Of a stretch of DNA of 64,000 nucleotides, positions 43,900-57,347 are shown piece after piece. The DNA comes from Chaetoderma sp. LZ-2023a (Eukaryota > Mollusca > Caudofoveata > Chaetodermatida > Chaetodermatidae), in contig CM067360.1 of assembly GCA_034401795.1 (NCBI GenBank), positions 119,978,109 through 120,042,108 of the forward strand. The letters run 5' to 3'. The translations under genes and the position numbers were made by a program. Positions within the stretch are counted from its first letter, which is position 1, and every line of letters starts with the position of its first letter. The notes beneath the pieces are model-generated. The model was not told the origin of the DNA and ran no database searches. It was given only the letters and a program-made list of their open reading frames with translations.

Positions 43900-45320
43900 T
43901 CAGTCCTTCTTCGCTTTTGCCCACTGTGTCTTGTCCTCAGACGAAATCCTTAGCTCCCTCATGTCCATTCTTGACTTGAGGGTACCGAGTCCTGCTTTCT
44001 TGCCGTCACCTCGTATCCCGCTTAGCCGATTTATGCAACGACGTCCTCCCCTGTCTTTGTAGGGAGAATTCCAAGGCGCTCTGTGCTGGTTCTCTTCTGG
44101 CATCCTTAGCATATGGCTAACTATGGGCCATCTTTACTGGACGACTTTTACAGAAAGCGGCGACGAATTACACACCTTGCATAGTGCGCCATTGGAAAGT
44201 ATGCTGTCTGGCCATCGGTATACAGTGATGATGCGTAGTTGTTTGCGGTGCCAGGCATCGAGTTTGTCTAGTGGAGCCGTTGCGGCTGGCCACCTGCTAC
44301 AGCTATACATCATCAAGGATACGCAGGTTGCATTGCATATACGTAGCCGTTTATTCAAGGGAAGGGCATCTTTGATCCACGAATTCATAGCTTCCAGACG
44401 AACTGGACAGCTATGTTCCCCATGACGCAGCGTGCATAAATGTCAGCAATACTGCAGAGCAGGGAGACCAGGATTGTACTCTTCCTCTATGGTTCATCGC
44501 CACGAGCTGGATCGTCATTTTCTGTACTTCCATGCTTCGTAGACAGGTATATGTGGGTGATCTCGGTTTTAAATTAATTTGTAAAGATATTCTCAATTTG
44601 CAGGTTGCTTGTGACTATTGTGAGATAGACCATCTCCCGTTGGGAAGACGATTAACGTCTCAAACTCTACGTACTTCACTGACTGGACTTGAAATCTTAG
44701 CTTGGTGTCTGCAAGCAATAGTCTCACTAGTCGTAGCTCATTTGGATTGCAGCTGGCCTGGTGTAGTATATCTAGGAGCTTTGAGCATGTAATTGTGTCG
44801 AAGGCTCGTGGTATGTCAATGACCCTTTTGTGGAAATCCCTGTGTCTGGGCATGACCACCTACACAAGCATGCGTTGAGCCCATACATGTGCTGCGTAGC
44901 TGCGTTCAATTTCTAAGTCAGTTTGACATGCTCCGGTGAAGTCACAGATCTTGTCTTGGATAGGATTTTCCGTATACTGTTGAGGAGTGCAATGGGTCGC
45001 AGATTGGCTGGGCGACCAGGTGGCTTCTTAGGATTGGGTAGTGCGATAAGTGTGCCTTGGCATACAGCGTCCATGGGAAGATGGTGCATAAAAGCTGAAT
45101 TGAGTTGGTGTGTTATCGGTTTTGTGATACTGCCACTTGCATATTTAAATAGTTCATTGCGCATGCCATCAACTCCAACTGCACGTCCATTGTGCAGGGC
45201 GTTAAGTGACTTCTCACCTTCTGCTGCTCTAATTGGTGTTAGTAATGGCCTGCGGTCTCCTGAAATGGGTGTAGGGGCTACTCTCGTGGTCAGTGAACTG
45301 TTCCTTGGACAATTCTAGAA
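43900..45320 (-). pseudogene. Decayed LINE reverse transcriptase
   Basis: Non-LTR RT remains in order on the minus strand: GTLIALPNPKKPPGRPANLR then PIALLNSIRKIL (45164-44913), motif A-like IDIPRAFDTI and motif B-like FPTGDGLSHN (44859-44593), then the RT C-terminal segment LDAWHRKQLRIITVYRWPDS (44388-44134) and HMLRMPEENQHRAPW (44112-43900). Several frame changes separate them. I do not see an apurinic endonuclease or ORF1. The clade is uncertain. It lies between the two large duplication units. Confidence 0.75.
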
Positions 45321-45539
45321 TGACTTCGGGTTTCCCCTGGTCGGTCCCAGAGTGAGTATACTCATGCATATCGACATCAAACGTACGTATGCGAGTAATG
45401 CTTAAATAGTATGTCACCAACAGAACATGCATTCCTGATAGCACAGGTTACTGGGTCGGTTGAGGTCAATACGGCATCAACGCAGCCACCCAGCAACTTG
45501 CATTGTCAGTTGCAGTGCATACAGTAACTAGATAATTAA

Positions 45540-47165
45540 CCATTCCTGTCCATGACCACGCCGTCCTTTTACAGTAATTTGGCTTGAGCATTGTATCCTC
45601 GAGGCAGTTATCATTTACTTATTAAATAATTTAACATTAATCCACATATTTGTCCCAGTAACTGACTATGTTGTTTAGCATGTATATCCATCATCGGTGC
45701 AACAATTTCCATGAACTATTCCTAGTATCACCGGAAAGATTTGAGAGCAGTATGGCAGACGCCATTATTAGATAAACCCCAGTTTTGATTCCATCAAATA
45801 AAATCAATGTGAAAAGCAATGTAGTAATTATACACTTCTCATTAAGTTACTGCTTTCCCCGCTTATGAACGAGACACAGCCCGAGGTGCTTCGATGTGTG
45901 TGATTACATTTGTCATACAGATAGACGTGTGTTGTGGGATATATGAAGCCCGGAAAAGAGTCGATGTGTTGGCAATTCTAACATAATCCGCATCAGCATA
46001 GTGGATCTATCTTCTACTCTACGGATAGCTGGCCGTGTAGTGATCGCAAATAATGGCAGCATGTGGTGTGTAGGCTATTACATGTACAATAGAGACAACG
46101 AGATTCCAAATTGTTGCCATTGCACACACTGCACAGATACTGATAAGGCAGAGCCAGATTCGTAGGCGCTTCGATTCAGATTCAAATATATATCGGATAT
46201 ATTATACAGACCTCTTACATTTTACAAGCAATATCGACAGTTTGTTTGCCATGGGGTTATTAAAAAAAGTATTGCCAACGCAATTGTGTAAATTCTGTAT
46301 GTGTCAATAGCGACAGCAGATATAAAATATATCAATGCAAGATGTGTTTATGCAGGTATTCTACTAACCCTCGTTCACAAACAAACAGAGATCATATATT
46401 TTTGAAAATCAAATATATCAAAATGAACACAATTGTACTGAGTCATTTCTCAGGTCGCATGGAATTGCTTTACGATTTGTGTTTGACTATAATCCACACT
46501 TCCCAAATATATAGGTAATATGCGTCTATAATTTTCCCCAGATCGCAAACAATACCCATCTACCAACAATAACTCAATCCAATAGTCTTTACAAAATTCC
46601 ATTGCACACGAGTGTTTGTCCCCTTACTACCATGCCATCCAATACACTTTAACAGTTATCACCATTAAGTTGTTTATTTCTGTATTTTTACTCGTGTAGG
46701 TTAGACGTGTGCAGCCCACAGGAGAACCGTTCTCGATGACTATAGACAGACAGCATTCATGAATGAGTTCATTATAGTGGCCATAGCTAAATTAGTGTGA
46801 CAGTAGTAGTAATAGAGGATCCATGATATATTCCTCATGGAGTGATATACGCTGTATCAGATAACATGAATATATTCGTCTTGTGCGATAATCTACCCAA
46901 AGCACATTAGTTTGTGTCCTTGTTCTACTCCCGAGGCGCGTGGTTAAATACGTAGTTAGTACCACTGTCTCTAAATAATTCAGCTATTTGATAGAGCTCT
47001 GCACACATGGCGATATCTCAATGGTATACACACGGGTGCACTAATGAAGCATACGATTGAGTTGAGTTCTCTCTCTCATCTAATATGCTATTATGTGTAT
47101 CTTGAGGGATAGACTATATATTGGTTGTGACGAGCTAGTTAAAGCAAACTTCTGATTGACAAATA
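45540..47165 (+). repeat. Duplication block D/C, right copy
   Basis: Collinear with 29395-31510 without the inserted MITE. Has the short CTCTCTCTC seed at about 47073 from which the microsatellites at 6303 and 11665 probably grew. Confidence 0.78.
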
Positions 47166-47186
47166 CAGATTATGTCAACACGCTTC

Positions 47187-47480
47187 CGAATGGAGGAATC
47201 CAGGTGTAGCGTATGCCCAGCCGATCTCTAGCTAAGCTCTGCCCACGTGTTGGTGAATATTTTGAAGCTAATTTAACTGGGTGTTGTAACTGCCTATGAA
47301 ATCAGATTCAAAATATTCAACAGTATACTTATTAAATAGTGACATATAATTCGTAAATCCTGCGGCCTATTTAGCGTTTTAAATGGACTAAGTCGGCTAT
47401 TCATGACGTAATTGATTATGACAGCAGTACACAAGTTACGTATTTGATTATGACGTTATATGCTTGATAGATAAACTGGA
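47187..47480 (+). mobile_element. MITE (type A)
   Basis: GGAGGAATCCAGGTGTAGC at the left, AAACTGGATTCCGC at the right; the core is reduced. Confidence 0.72.
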
Positions 47481-47659
47481 TTCCGCTATTAGCCAATCGT
47501 GTCACACGCCAGCTCTCTTTTCGGAAAGATAGGAGAGAACCTACTTATTGTATTAAAAGCAAACATCATTGCTATGGCGTTATTTTTAACATCTCACACG
47601 CCACATTCAATAGTTGATGAATCCGTTTCCCCACTCAACTATATAACGGCATAAAGTAT
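47481..47659. other. Short block shared with 31880-32021
   Basis: TCTCACACGCCACATTCAAT matches 31945-31965, giving the uninterrupted version of the sequence next to the LTR insertion. Confidence 0.55.
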
Positions 47660-47995
47660 TACATCACGTGTTGGCTAACCTCACCATCATAATTTACAGA
47701 TAGTGCCCCATAAAGAAGCTGAATCATGAATTGTATGTATTTACTATTTAATAAACAGTCTGCTAACTATTTTGAAACTAATTTGACGTGTTGCTATTCC
47801 TGCCACTGGCAGCAACAGCACCCAGTGACATCAGTCGCAAAATACCAAACAGCTTATCTGTACGAATACCTCGAAAATCGGACTCGTGGAGGCGAGGGTT
47901 CAAAGTAGATAAACTGATCCCAACACGCGTAAAGCGTGGGCGAAGATTAGTTAGAGATGGGCGCGACATAGCTGGATATGCATCCCTCAATTGAG
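47660..47995 (-). mobile_element. MITE, reverse
   Basis: CTATTTTGAAACTAATTTGA, CTGCCACTGGCAGCAACAGC core, GATCCCAACACG. Collinear with 33713-33940. Confidence 0.7.
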
Positions 47996-48029
47996 CATCA
48001 AGTTACACACACACCGATGCGCTAACTCT

Positions 48030-49434
48030 AACCAAGGCATTGATTTCGAAGTAATTGCTCCTATGATCGCTAATGACTCAACTTCAGAGAAAGCGATCCA
48101 TGGTTTGGGGCTGCTTACAATAACAGTCAATTCCATTTCGCAATAAGCTGAACAGCTTTTTATCTATGCAATTGTAGTCTGCAATGACAATTCGTGTGCG
48201 TCTGTCAGTCGATGTTATATGATTCAAGATGTCTAGTCGCCATTAGCTACTGCCTCTTATTTTCTAATTAAGTCTGATCGATATGTTCGCCATGTGAACT
48301 CCTGTACCGGGATTACATAGGTAACGTGCTCCAGGGGGCAATACATCGTTTGGTAAATAGGAATTATGTGCTTGGCATCCTGGTACAACATTCATTGAGT
48401 TATATGTGTCATGTTTTAGATACATTTCAACAATTCTATGTATAATCCCATTCACAGATTTGAATTTGACATCAAAGCGAGTATCTGCTTCCACATAGTG
48501 TAACTGCCTCGGAATGTGAGATACATGACACCGCATTGATATAGTTAGTTTATGTACCCATCTTGTGCCATAACGCATTATTTACATCAACACGCACACA
48601 TGTGTGGCTAGAGTTGACTGAGAAGTATGGTGATTATTTTAGAATATATAGACTGTAAGCTGTTGTAGCAACACTTTTCCTTGAAATTAGTATCAAGTCA
48701 GTAGCAGATTGTAATCGCATTGCCGAGTTATTATGTTGACAATCATTTGAATGAATGTTGTTGCTGTCAATATTGTCAAAATATATGAAAGCTTTCTCCA
48801 ATTTTCTCCTGGAAATTGACACGCTTGCGCTGAACGGTATTGAAATGCAGTGAATACGCTCATGCTTACGCTTCCCGAGCTGCAGAACAAATGACGATTG
48901 CACCTGCAGGTGGGTTGGTTTTGTTTGAGAAATCCTGGCCTATACACACAATAGACGAATAAACGAATATGGCGTCCAACAGTTACAGCGATTATGGAGT
49001 CAGGTAATTGCATTCTGGGTGGCGTCGCATGCTTGGTAGCATGGCATGCTGTGTAAATGGAACAGAAATTAGCAGACATCTCATATCTCGTACAACGGTG
49101 TTGACAGTTAATAGAACACAAGAGCCGTAATATGAACTCACAATTCGTAAGAAAGAGCAGTGTGCTTGCAGTCCGATTCCATCGTTCGTTTTGCCAGGAA
49201 TGTCCGATAGTGGAGTGTAGTCATATTGTATATGTGTACTAACTATAACGCTTCATCACACGTGGGCCGGGCGTTTTGATATGTTGCTAAGATGGCTAAG
49301 GGACTGAATCTGGCTGGCGAACACACGTTTTAATTATGCGAGTACTTATTTTCCGAGTCGTAATACTGCTTTTTTAACCATATCCAAACTCACCCGGCAC
49401 TGGATTCATTAACAGAGCGGTGTGATGTCACGCA
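48030..49434 (+). repeat. Duplication block X, right copy, with an inserted foldback arm
   Basis: 48030-48600 and 49250-49434 match 33950-34800. The part between, 48605-49128, is one arm of the foldback element at 56027-57347. Confidence 0.75.
48605..49128 (+). mobile_element. Solo arm of a foldback element
   Basis: Matches 56795-57347: ATTATTTTAGAATA, ACGAATATGGCGTCCAA, GACATCTCATATCTCG, ending TAATAGAACACAAGAGC. Confidence 0.7.
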
Positions 49435-49677
49435 TTAACCCGTTAACCCCAGAATGTGTTCAAGAAAATGTAAATTTTCTCATAAAAAATGTCCATTTTC
49501 AGACCAAGATACGACTATCTTTGAGAGTTTACTGCTGGAATGGCTGGCTCAGATATCGTGCCAGTCATTCTAGTGGTACCTATTCAAAAAAATTGTCTTC
49601 TCTTGGTCCGCAACTGGGCATTTATCAAGATCGACTGCAGACGCCGTTTTTGGATGATATGAGTGTTAAAGGGTTAA
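49435..49677 (+). mobile_element. FB2 foldback element, best copy
   Basis: Almost wholly palindromic: TTAACCCGTTAACC at the left and GTTAAAGGGTTAA at the right, TTTTCAGACCAAGA opposite CTTGGTCCGCAACTG, and centre CTGGAATGGCTGGC opposite GCCAGTCATTCTAG. Confidence 0.78.
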
Positions 49678-49948
49678 GAGTACTAAACGGTACCATACAA
49701 CTACTATGGCACTGCATTTCAAAATATGCATACATGCATACACGAATATAATGTTTTGCAGAGTTGAGGTATAAGTTTAGGTAAATATACGTTTTTGATA
49801 TTAGAGTAGCGACACGGACTCTGAACAGGATTCTTATATTGAGACTGCCGCATATCCCATTGTGGTGGTCTAAACCACTTGAACAGATGCATACAGCTAA
49901 TATGGCATTGGTTAGGTAGATGGTAGGTGTGTTGGTGTGTGCGCGACG
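49678..49948. other. No gene seen
   Basis: Nothing recognised; small frames only. Confidence 0.3.
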
Positions 49949-50182
<234 letters not shown>

Positions 50183-50189
50183 TTTGTAT

Positions 50190-51094
50190 TGACAATCACT
50201 TGATCAATGTTTGCATGTTCTCGGAAATCTTACAGTTAATGAGTTCGGCATTTAGCTGAGACCTGGTAAGTGAACCCCAGACACTCTCTGTCCAAATATG
50301 GACCACAGATGAATACGTGCATGTTATAGTGAGCTTACCAAGTAGCCATAGCTTCCAAGGTCAAGTTCGACTAGCTAACTGTAGTGAGTTGGCTGGTTTA
50401 CTGAACATGCGCAGTTGCTATGCCCAGTCAGACTCTAAATAGCTAACTATAGTTCGTTGGTACCCGGTTCCCCTTTGAATTACTATTGCGGAGCCGGTTA
50501 CCCGTCTCGATTAACCCTTTCTGTCGTTTGCTTTGTCCACAAAGATGTAAAAAAGCGTTCAAATGCTATACAGCTGGAAGAGAATCTGCGTTGGGAACAT
50601 TGATTTACCGAAGGCCACCATAATTTCTTCAAACCTATCTAGATTAGGGAAATATTAACATGTGTATGTGCATTTTACCGTGCAAGTGAACCCTATCGGC
50701 CATTTTGGATTTCATGGCAAATTCGTGCTAACCATTTAAAACTGAGCGCAGGTGCTGGTTCGACTATAGTTGCCTAGCTAGTTAACTGTTCGAAGTCCGA
50801 CTGGGAACCTAGATTGCTATATGTAACTATGGTATGGAGTCGTACTTACCCCAAGTCACACAAAACATACACTTGCCAATATCAATAACACGCCAGTAGT
50901 AAATATCAGAACAATTGCAGGTTGCAAAGTCCCATCTATTCTGTTCAGCTGATGCATTTACATGTTTAAAGATGTTGCCTCATTATGAATTTTGTTGGCA
51001 TCTATGTTCGATCAGGATTATAACGAGTGAAATGCCGACATAGCAATATGTAGCTCTTTACGAGATGTCTTAATATATTGAACAGTAGTGGCAA
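50190..51094. other. Block F fragment then unassigned DNA
   Basis: 50190-50310 resembles 39540-39650 (TTACAGTTAATGAGTTCGGC, CTGTCCAAATATGG). The rest has weakly inverted CTAGCTAACTGT and CTAGCTAGTTAACTGTTC segments at about 50373 and 50775. No gene. Confidence 0.45.
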
Positions 51095-51425
51095 TGGGGG
51101 AAGCCAGCTCTAGCTATGTCCCACCTTTGCTGGAAGCAATCGATCCATGAACTCTCTGAAACCCAATTTCCAGGAGGAAAAACATGCACGTAATCTGTTG
51201 TACATTTTGAAACTAATTTGACTGAGTGGTGTTGCTTACCATGGAAGCAAACGTGCCCAGTTAAAACTGGTTTCCAAATATCCAAGATAATGTGTATTAA
51301 ATAGTCCATCATCGATTGCGCGTTTGTGCCGAACTTGTCTACATCATCCATTACGCCATTGATTATGACGGCACCATAACCGTCACGCAGTTGATTATGA
51401 CGCCATGCGATTGATGGAGAAACGG
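51095..51425 (+). mobile_element. MITE, left end worn
   Basis: CAATCGATCCATGAACTC, TGAAACTAATTTGACTGAG with inverted GCCCAGTTAAAACTGGTTTC, right end AAACGGGATTTCTCCATT. Confidence 0.68.
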
Positions 51426-52060
51426 GATTTCTCCATTACGTTACCGACTAGAGTTAAATAGAGCAGACATATTTGAACCACACACAGCCACTAAAAAGAC
51501 ATCCATGTGCATCATACTAAAATACTAATATGTTCGTTAATCATGTAGGTTACCAGTCTGTAGTACCCAAGAGAGTTCCCGATGAGACTAGTCATATAAC
51601 ATTGAAAAGGACGCTGTTAAATTCAGTATCAATGAAGAAAGTATGCACACTTCGGTGCATGGAGTATTCCTTCTGGGGTGATGAAAACCTCTCTAATCAT
51701 CGATATAAACAGTAATTTGTTTTGTTGGATAAACTACCTCCTACACATGTGCTGCGTGGTATCATTCAACCACGGAGTCGTCTGAACCACAGACACGCGG
51801 TATGCTGGTGTTGATTGCAGCATCACCTCTATTTGACATCTCAAGTTCATGCAATCACATAAACCAATGACGCGTATGGTTGGCGTGTTTCACTTTCGCC
51901 TAATACGCTAATTTGCTAGATGGCACACGTAACTAGAAAATCACGGCTAACATTAAATGAAGCGAGAGTAACCGGCTACCAACCTGTACTCATAGTGAAT
52001 GAAGAGATACAGAACTCAAATACACCACGCATAAATGTAGAAATGGGATTTGCTAAGATA
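51426..52060 (+). repeat. Duplication block E, right copy
   Basis: Matches 35206-35880 in order and orientation. Confidence 0.78.
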
Positions 52061-52500
52061 CAGTTCAATGCACGATCAAATGCATGTCCATGCGGGTACA
52101 CTTCTAAGAAAGGTAGCTAATACCTTCATAGGCATTGCAATTTGAATATGTGTATGAATTGCAACATATCTAGTGTTGCTAACTCCCGCATCAACACGAG
52201 AGACTGCCCTGCAGTTATCTAGTCCTGGTGTCTGATTGGGTACCTAGTTGTAACTTAGGCAGTATATTCTTTAGTTGCCATGCCTCCTTTTATGCAAGGG
52301 GCTTGGACGGAATTGTCCTCATATCCATATTCCATCGAGGATTGAGTTATAGAGCAATTGGCCTTGTATCAATACCTACTGATCTACACGCCCAAAAATC
52401 AGTAATGCACATGACATGGATTTATGTTGTCCAATGAGACTGCCATGTATGGAGTAATATATTTTACAAATGCATTGAGACGAATGTTACATGATTGTTT
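52061..52500 (+). repeat. Unassigned start, then block G right copy (52235-52500)
   Basis: 52235-52500 matches 38745-38984; the left unit has about 2.7 kb extra between E and G. Confidence 0.65.
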
Positions 52501-52689
52501 TTAGGGCTCATTCCCCTAATTGAACACAATCAAGACAGTGATTACAGTCAAGTAATCAGGATAATTCATGAAACCTTCTAATCTCTACCAATTATATTGC
52601 CTGTGCTGTATTAGTTTGTGAGTTGTTCACGTTTCGAGAAATAATTGTAATCTTCAAGGTGACCAAGGAACGCAAATGCCATGTACAAG

Positions 52690-53040
52690 TTACACCTCTA
52701 GCTAAGTTCCACCCACACAATCGGTCGTGTTGGGATCGATCGATCCCTGAGCTCCCTGACTATGAATTTATAGAAAACTATACAGATAAGCTGCTAAATA
52801 TTTTGAAACTAATTTGACTAGATACTATTTGGCAGCGACGTACAGCACCCAGTCAAATTAGTTTCAAAATACTCAACATGATATTTGTTAAATAGTAACG
52901 ACATGCAATTCGTACAACAACGCATAGTCCCTCTTCAAGTGTGTGCTCGTGTCGTCATAATGGCGTCATTGATTATGATGACATTCTAAACGTCACGTAG
53001 TTAATTATCACGTCATATGATGGACGGATAAAGTGGAAGG
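52690..53040 (+). mobile_element. MITE, left end lost
   Basis: TGTTGGGATCGATCGATCCC, TTTTGAAACTAATTTGACTA with inverted CAGTCAAATTAGTTTCAAAA. Confidence 0.75.
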
Positions 53041-53442
53041 GTCTAATGATGAATGAATCCTCGTCAACAACAGGGTATACATTGCCAGATTTAACAAAGC
53101 ATTTGAGCATAGTTAATACTCGCTCGTCCCTTAACACTTGCCACGCTGATGTCAATAGTCTAGGTTTCACTGGATCAATATCAAATAAACTGGTGTACAT
53201 TTTTCAACACATTTGGAGGAAGATGTTGCTGACTGCGACAGCACCATCACCAACCAAATATGTTGAAAAAATAACACCAGTTCATCTTTTAATTTAATTT
53301 GAAATTTTATATTTTCGACACCAGCGTGGCAAGGGTTACCACGGTCTATGGGATTTGATTTTTCTGTAATGTGAGGTAATCAATGCTACTTCAAATAAAG
53401 CACACCGAATTGTGTAAAACACCGATGGTGGGTGCTTGAGAT
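53041..53442. other. No gene seen
   Basis: A plus frame at 53046-53297 has no family resemblance. Confidence 0.35.
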
Positions 53443-53820
53443 GGAGGAATCTAGTTTTACCTATGCCCCGCCAATCCCTAGATAAGATCCACCCACGGTT
53501 TGCCCATAATAGGATCAATTAATCCCTGTACTCTTTGCATCTCAACTTCAGGAAAACTAAGCATGCGCACTGCTGAATATTAGGATATTAATTTGACTGT
53601 GTGATGATGCTGTATTTGGCAGCAACAATGCTCAGTCAAATTAATTTCAAATGTGTCTTTAATAATAAAGGCATACAATTCGTACAGCTTAACTGACTTG
53701 TAACAATTTAAGACAGTCTAGATAAGCGTTTAATCATTACCTAACTGATTAAGACGCCAGCCTACGCGTGACCTAGTTGATGATGACGTCACATGATAGA
53801 CTGCGAAACTGGGTTCCTCA
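53443..53820 (+). mobile_element. MITE (type A), both ends present
   Basis: GGAGGAATCTAGTTTTACC at the left and AACTGGGTTCCTC at the right are inverted. A full TGACGTCA lies near 53784. Confidence 0.78.
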
Positions 53821-54274
53821 ATCGTGTTCAAATCGTAAGGAAAACACGTTATTATATCCAAACGACACTGCTCGATTGTGCTATGCCACGTATAATGTAC
53901 ATTATCCAGCCACTAATTGCTATATTTTGTGAGGCTTTCTATGTAACCTTGTTTACTTGATAAGCATACCCGTATTTGTATTTGCTAGTGTGCACACCTT
54001 CAGTGTTCATTGCTCATTCAGTGAATTGTGATTGCACACGCCCGGGAAACTCATATTCGGGCTATATAGCAGTTCGAACTCAACAAGTCTAATTGCAAAA
54101 ATATATTAACAGTAATAAATCGGCCAAATAGTTGTTTAATGTGTACCACAGATCGGTTGCATAACTGTCGGCAATTCACAATCCCGGGACATCAGACACC
54201 AATAGCAAAACACAATTGGTAAGTTTCTCTAAGCCTTTGCTTGTAAATGTATAACTGACCCAATTAATGAATAA
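53821..54274. other. No gene seen
   Basis: Nothing recognised. Confidence 0.3.
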
Positions 54275-54665
54275 TGGAGGAATCCAGGTTTAGCTATGAC
54301 ACGCCCATCCCTAGCTAAGCTGCACACTCGCTTTGCCCATGCTGGGGCTTATTGATCCATGCACTCCCTGCCTCTCACTTTCCAGAACAGTATGCAAGTA
54401 AGCTGAGGTAGGAACAGCGCCCAGTCAAAATTAGTTTCAAATTAATGTCAACATATTCAAAATATAACACATATTTAGCAGCATGTTTATTAAATAGCAC
54501 TGACATACAATTCATAAAACAACGCTGAGTCCGTCATCAAATAAGCGTTCATGGCGAACTTAGCTACGTCATCCATGGCGTAATTAATTATGACGACATC
54601 ATACATGACGCGTAGTTGAGTATGGCACCATATGATTGCTGGAGAAACTGGAAATCATCCGTTGT
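54275..54665 (+). mobile_element. MITE (type A)
   Basis: GGAGGAATCCAGGTTTAGC at the left; one core arm CAGTCAAAATTAGTTTC; right end AAACTGGAAATCATCC worn. Confidence 0.7.
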
Positions 54666-54689
54666 GCAGGTTTATGACAGTGTAGATAT

Positions 54690-55460
54690 GTACAGAATAG
54701 CGTTGGGGGACTAAATACAGGCGATCTGACCAGCTAACTCAGAAAAGTTAAATAATGATTGGTAACGTTTCAAATGAATATATGTGTCGATACACATCGG
54801 CGGCCATGTTGCTCAACGCAGTAGAACTTGCAAAGATAAAAATGCGCCTGCGCGCATGCGCGCGTGTGTGTGTGTGCGTGTATACGGCATATGCTAATGG
54901 TGCATTATTGGAATTGATGAAGTGCCATGTGTCTTGAGAAGACGTCCTATTTTCTTGTTAGTACATAGTACGAGGTGACGCGCCGTGATCTACGATACGT
55001 GATGAGTAAAGCTAAGCTGAATCGATTAGCTAGACGACGCCTGTATGGTCAGCCAGTCTATCAACGTGTGCAGGCTCTCAGGGATCTTACGGTTAATGAG
55101 TTCGACATTACTAGCCGGAACTAGCTAAGTCAATCTCACACGCTCTCTGTCCAAATATGGCGTATACGACAATCTTAGAAGGTTATTCTGTGTTAACTTG
55201 GGACACGAAATTTTGCTTCCAAGTCGCATCAACCTTAATCGTCCTTTTAACAATAGCGTGGTAGTATTATAGCCGCGAGCAGTGGAGGAAGCTACTCTGG
55301 CCACCTCTTGATTATCCGTGTTACTGGGCCGCTGATGAACCAATACGGTCTGGTATTGACTCAGGACCGGACCAGTAACCTCCGTTGTGAGAGACGGCTT
55401 CATATATATTATACATTTTGTAATATGTTAAATGAGTTATTTTGTATTCATTGTATATGT
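54690..55460 (+). repeat. Duplication block F, right copy, with a Z-DNA-prone tract
   Basis: Matches 39180-39940. 54843-54885 is alternating GCGCGCATGCGCGCGTGTGT. Confidence 0.75.
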
Positions 55461-55845
55461 AGGATTCCAGGTTTAGCTATGCCCCGCCCACCTCTAGCTA
55501 TGCCCCGCCCACACTTTCATCGTGGTGTGACCGATCCATCCCCGCTCTATCAGAACCTCAATTTCCAGACATCTATTCAGGTAAGCTACAACATATTTTG
55601 AAACTAATTTAACTGGGTTCTGTTGCTGCGTATGGCAGCAACAGCGCACGGTCAAAGTCGTTTCATAATATTCAACAGCATGATTATTAAATAGTAAAGA
55701 CATACAATTCGTACAACCTGGCGGACAATTAAGCGCATACGAAGAAATAATTTGATCTTTAACGCCATTGATTTTTACGTCAGCCGACACGTCGCATAGT
55801 GATTATGACGTCGTATGATTAACTGAGCAAATTGAATCCTCCATT
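55461..55845 (+). mobile_element. MITE (type A), both ends present
   Basis: AGGATTCCAGGTTTAGC at the left, TTGAATCCTCCATT at the right; core GGTTCTGTTGCTGC with inverted GCAGCAACAGCGC. Confidence 0.78.
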
Positions 55846-55849
55846 CTAG

Positions 55850-56026
55850 ATTATATATGGCGAATTCTCAACATATGCCCATACTGTGCATAACTTTGGC
55901 GTTTTTAAAATACAAACAAATATGCCTACATCATTATACTTGTTAGAACGCAGAAATTCGAAACGATACAGCGTATGTTGCTAGTTCTTCTTTCAGTCAA
56001 GCCAAATGAGTAAGTCATTGCTTAAA
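55850..56026 (+). repeat. Duplication block H, right copy
   Basis: Matches 40250-40450. Confidence 0.65.
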
Positions 56027-57347
56027 GCGCTAGTGTTCCATTAAATATAGACACTCTTGCACGACATATGAGATGCCTGTTCGATTTACCCAGCATGCAA
56101 TGCTACGCGGCATGCAATGCTACCCAGCATGCAATGCCCTGACACCCTAAGAATTAGCGCTTGAGGACGCCATATTCGTTTACTCTATTGTCTGCACAAG
56201 CCATACTTTCTCAAACGAAACCAACCTGCTTGCACGCGCAAACAGTCATTTGCCCTCCAACTCTGGAAGCGTATGCATACACGCAGTACATTCACGTAGT
56301 ACATTCGACAGTCTGTATTTCAATACTGTTCAGAGAAAGTGTGTCAATTTCCATGAGAAAATAGGAGAACGCGTTTATATGCATTGACAGTAATTTGCGT
56401 GAAAATTGTTGCTATACTAAGTTGTTGCTGACTAAGGCACAAGCAACATTGCCGAATTATTATCCATACGCTTGTACTCAAGATATTACTATTTAGGTAA
56501 CGTGAGCTTATACCTATATACGCGTTCTAGCAAATAATGTATGCTTAGCAAACTGAGTGCATGTTTCGTTGACAGATATGTGTATGTGATTGGAATGCAT
56601 TCGTCGAGCAGAAACGTGCACACGGTAGCTCGGCGACATATTTCCTTCGTGCAGGCAACGCGTATTTTGGCCATATACTCACTCTACTTAGATTGTAATA
56701 CTGAGCGCCGTGTGATTCTATCGACAACAATTTGATAACGTGTTGGTGCGTTAGTCAGCAACAAGTTAGTCAAATTGCTCTTCAAATCCGTAGAAAGTGT
56801 TGACTGAAATGTATCACGATTATTTTAGAATACATAAACTGAAAGCTGTTGCAGCAACACTTTTAAATACAATTTGTATCTGATATATAGAAGGTAGTAA
56901 GTGCATTACATACTAATTATTTTGACAATGATTTGACTGAATGTTGGTGCTGTCATTGATAGCAACAACTTTCATGCAAATTACTGTCAGTGTATATAAA
57001 TGCGTTCTCCTATTTTCTCCTGGACATTGACAAACATTCTCTGAACAGTATTGAAATACAGACTGTGGAATGTATTGCCGTGAATGCACTATGTGCATGT
57101 TTACTCTTCCAGAGCTGGAGGACAAATGACTATTTGCACGTACAAACAGGTAGGTCTTGATAGAAAAAGCCTGCATTGTGCAGACAATAGACTAAACGAA
57201 TATGGCGTCCAATAGTTCCAACGATTTCGGAGTCAGGGCGTTGCATGCTGAGTAGCTTTGCAAGCCGGTAGCATTGCATGGTGGGTAAATTGAGCAGGCA
57301 TCTCATATCTCGAGCAAAAGTGTCCATATTTAATGGAACACGAGAGC
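56027..57347 (+). mobile_element. Foldback element with long inverted arms
   Basis: Left arm 56027-56480 is the reverse complement of right arm 56890-57347 at about 80% by eye: GCGCTAGTGTTCCATTA opposite TAATGGAACACGAGAGC, CCATATTCGTTTA opposite TAAACGAATATGG, TCTGTATTTCAATACTGTTC opposite GAACAGTATTGAAATACAGA. The centre of about 400 bases carries no gene. An 18-bp tandem repeat ACCCAGCATGCAATGCT lies in the left arm (56089-56139). Confidence 0.8.
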
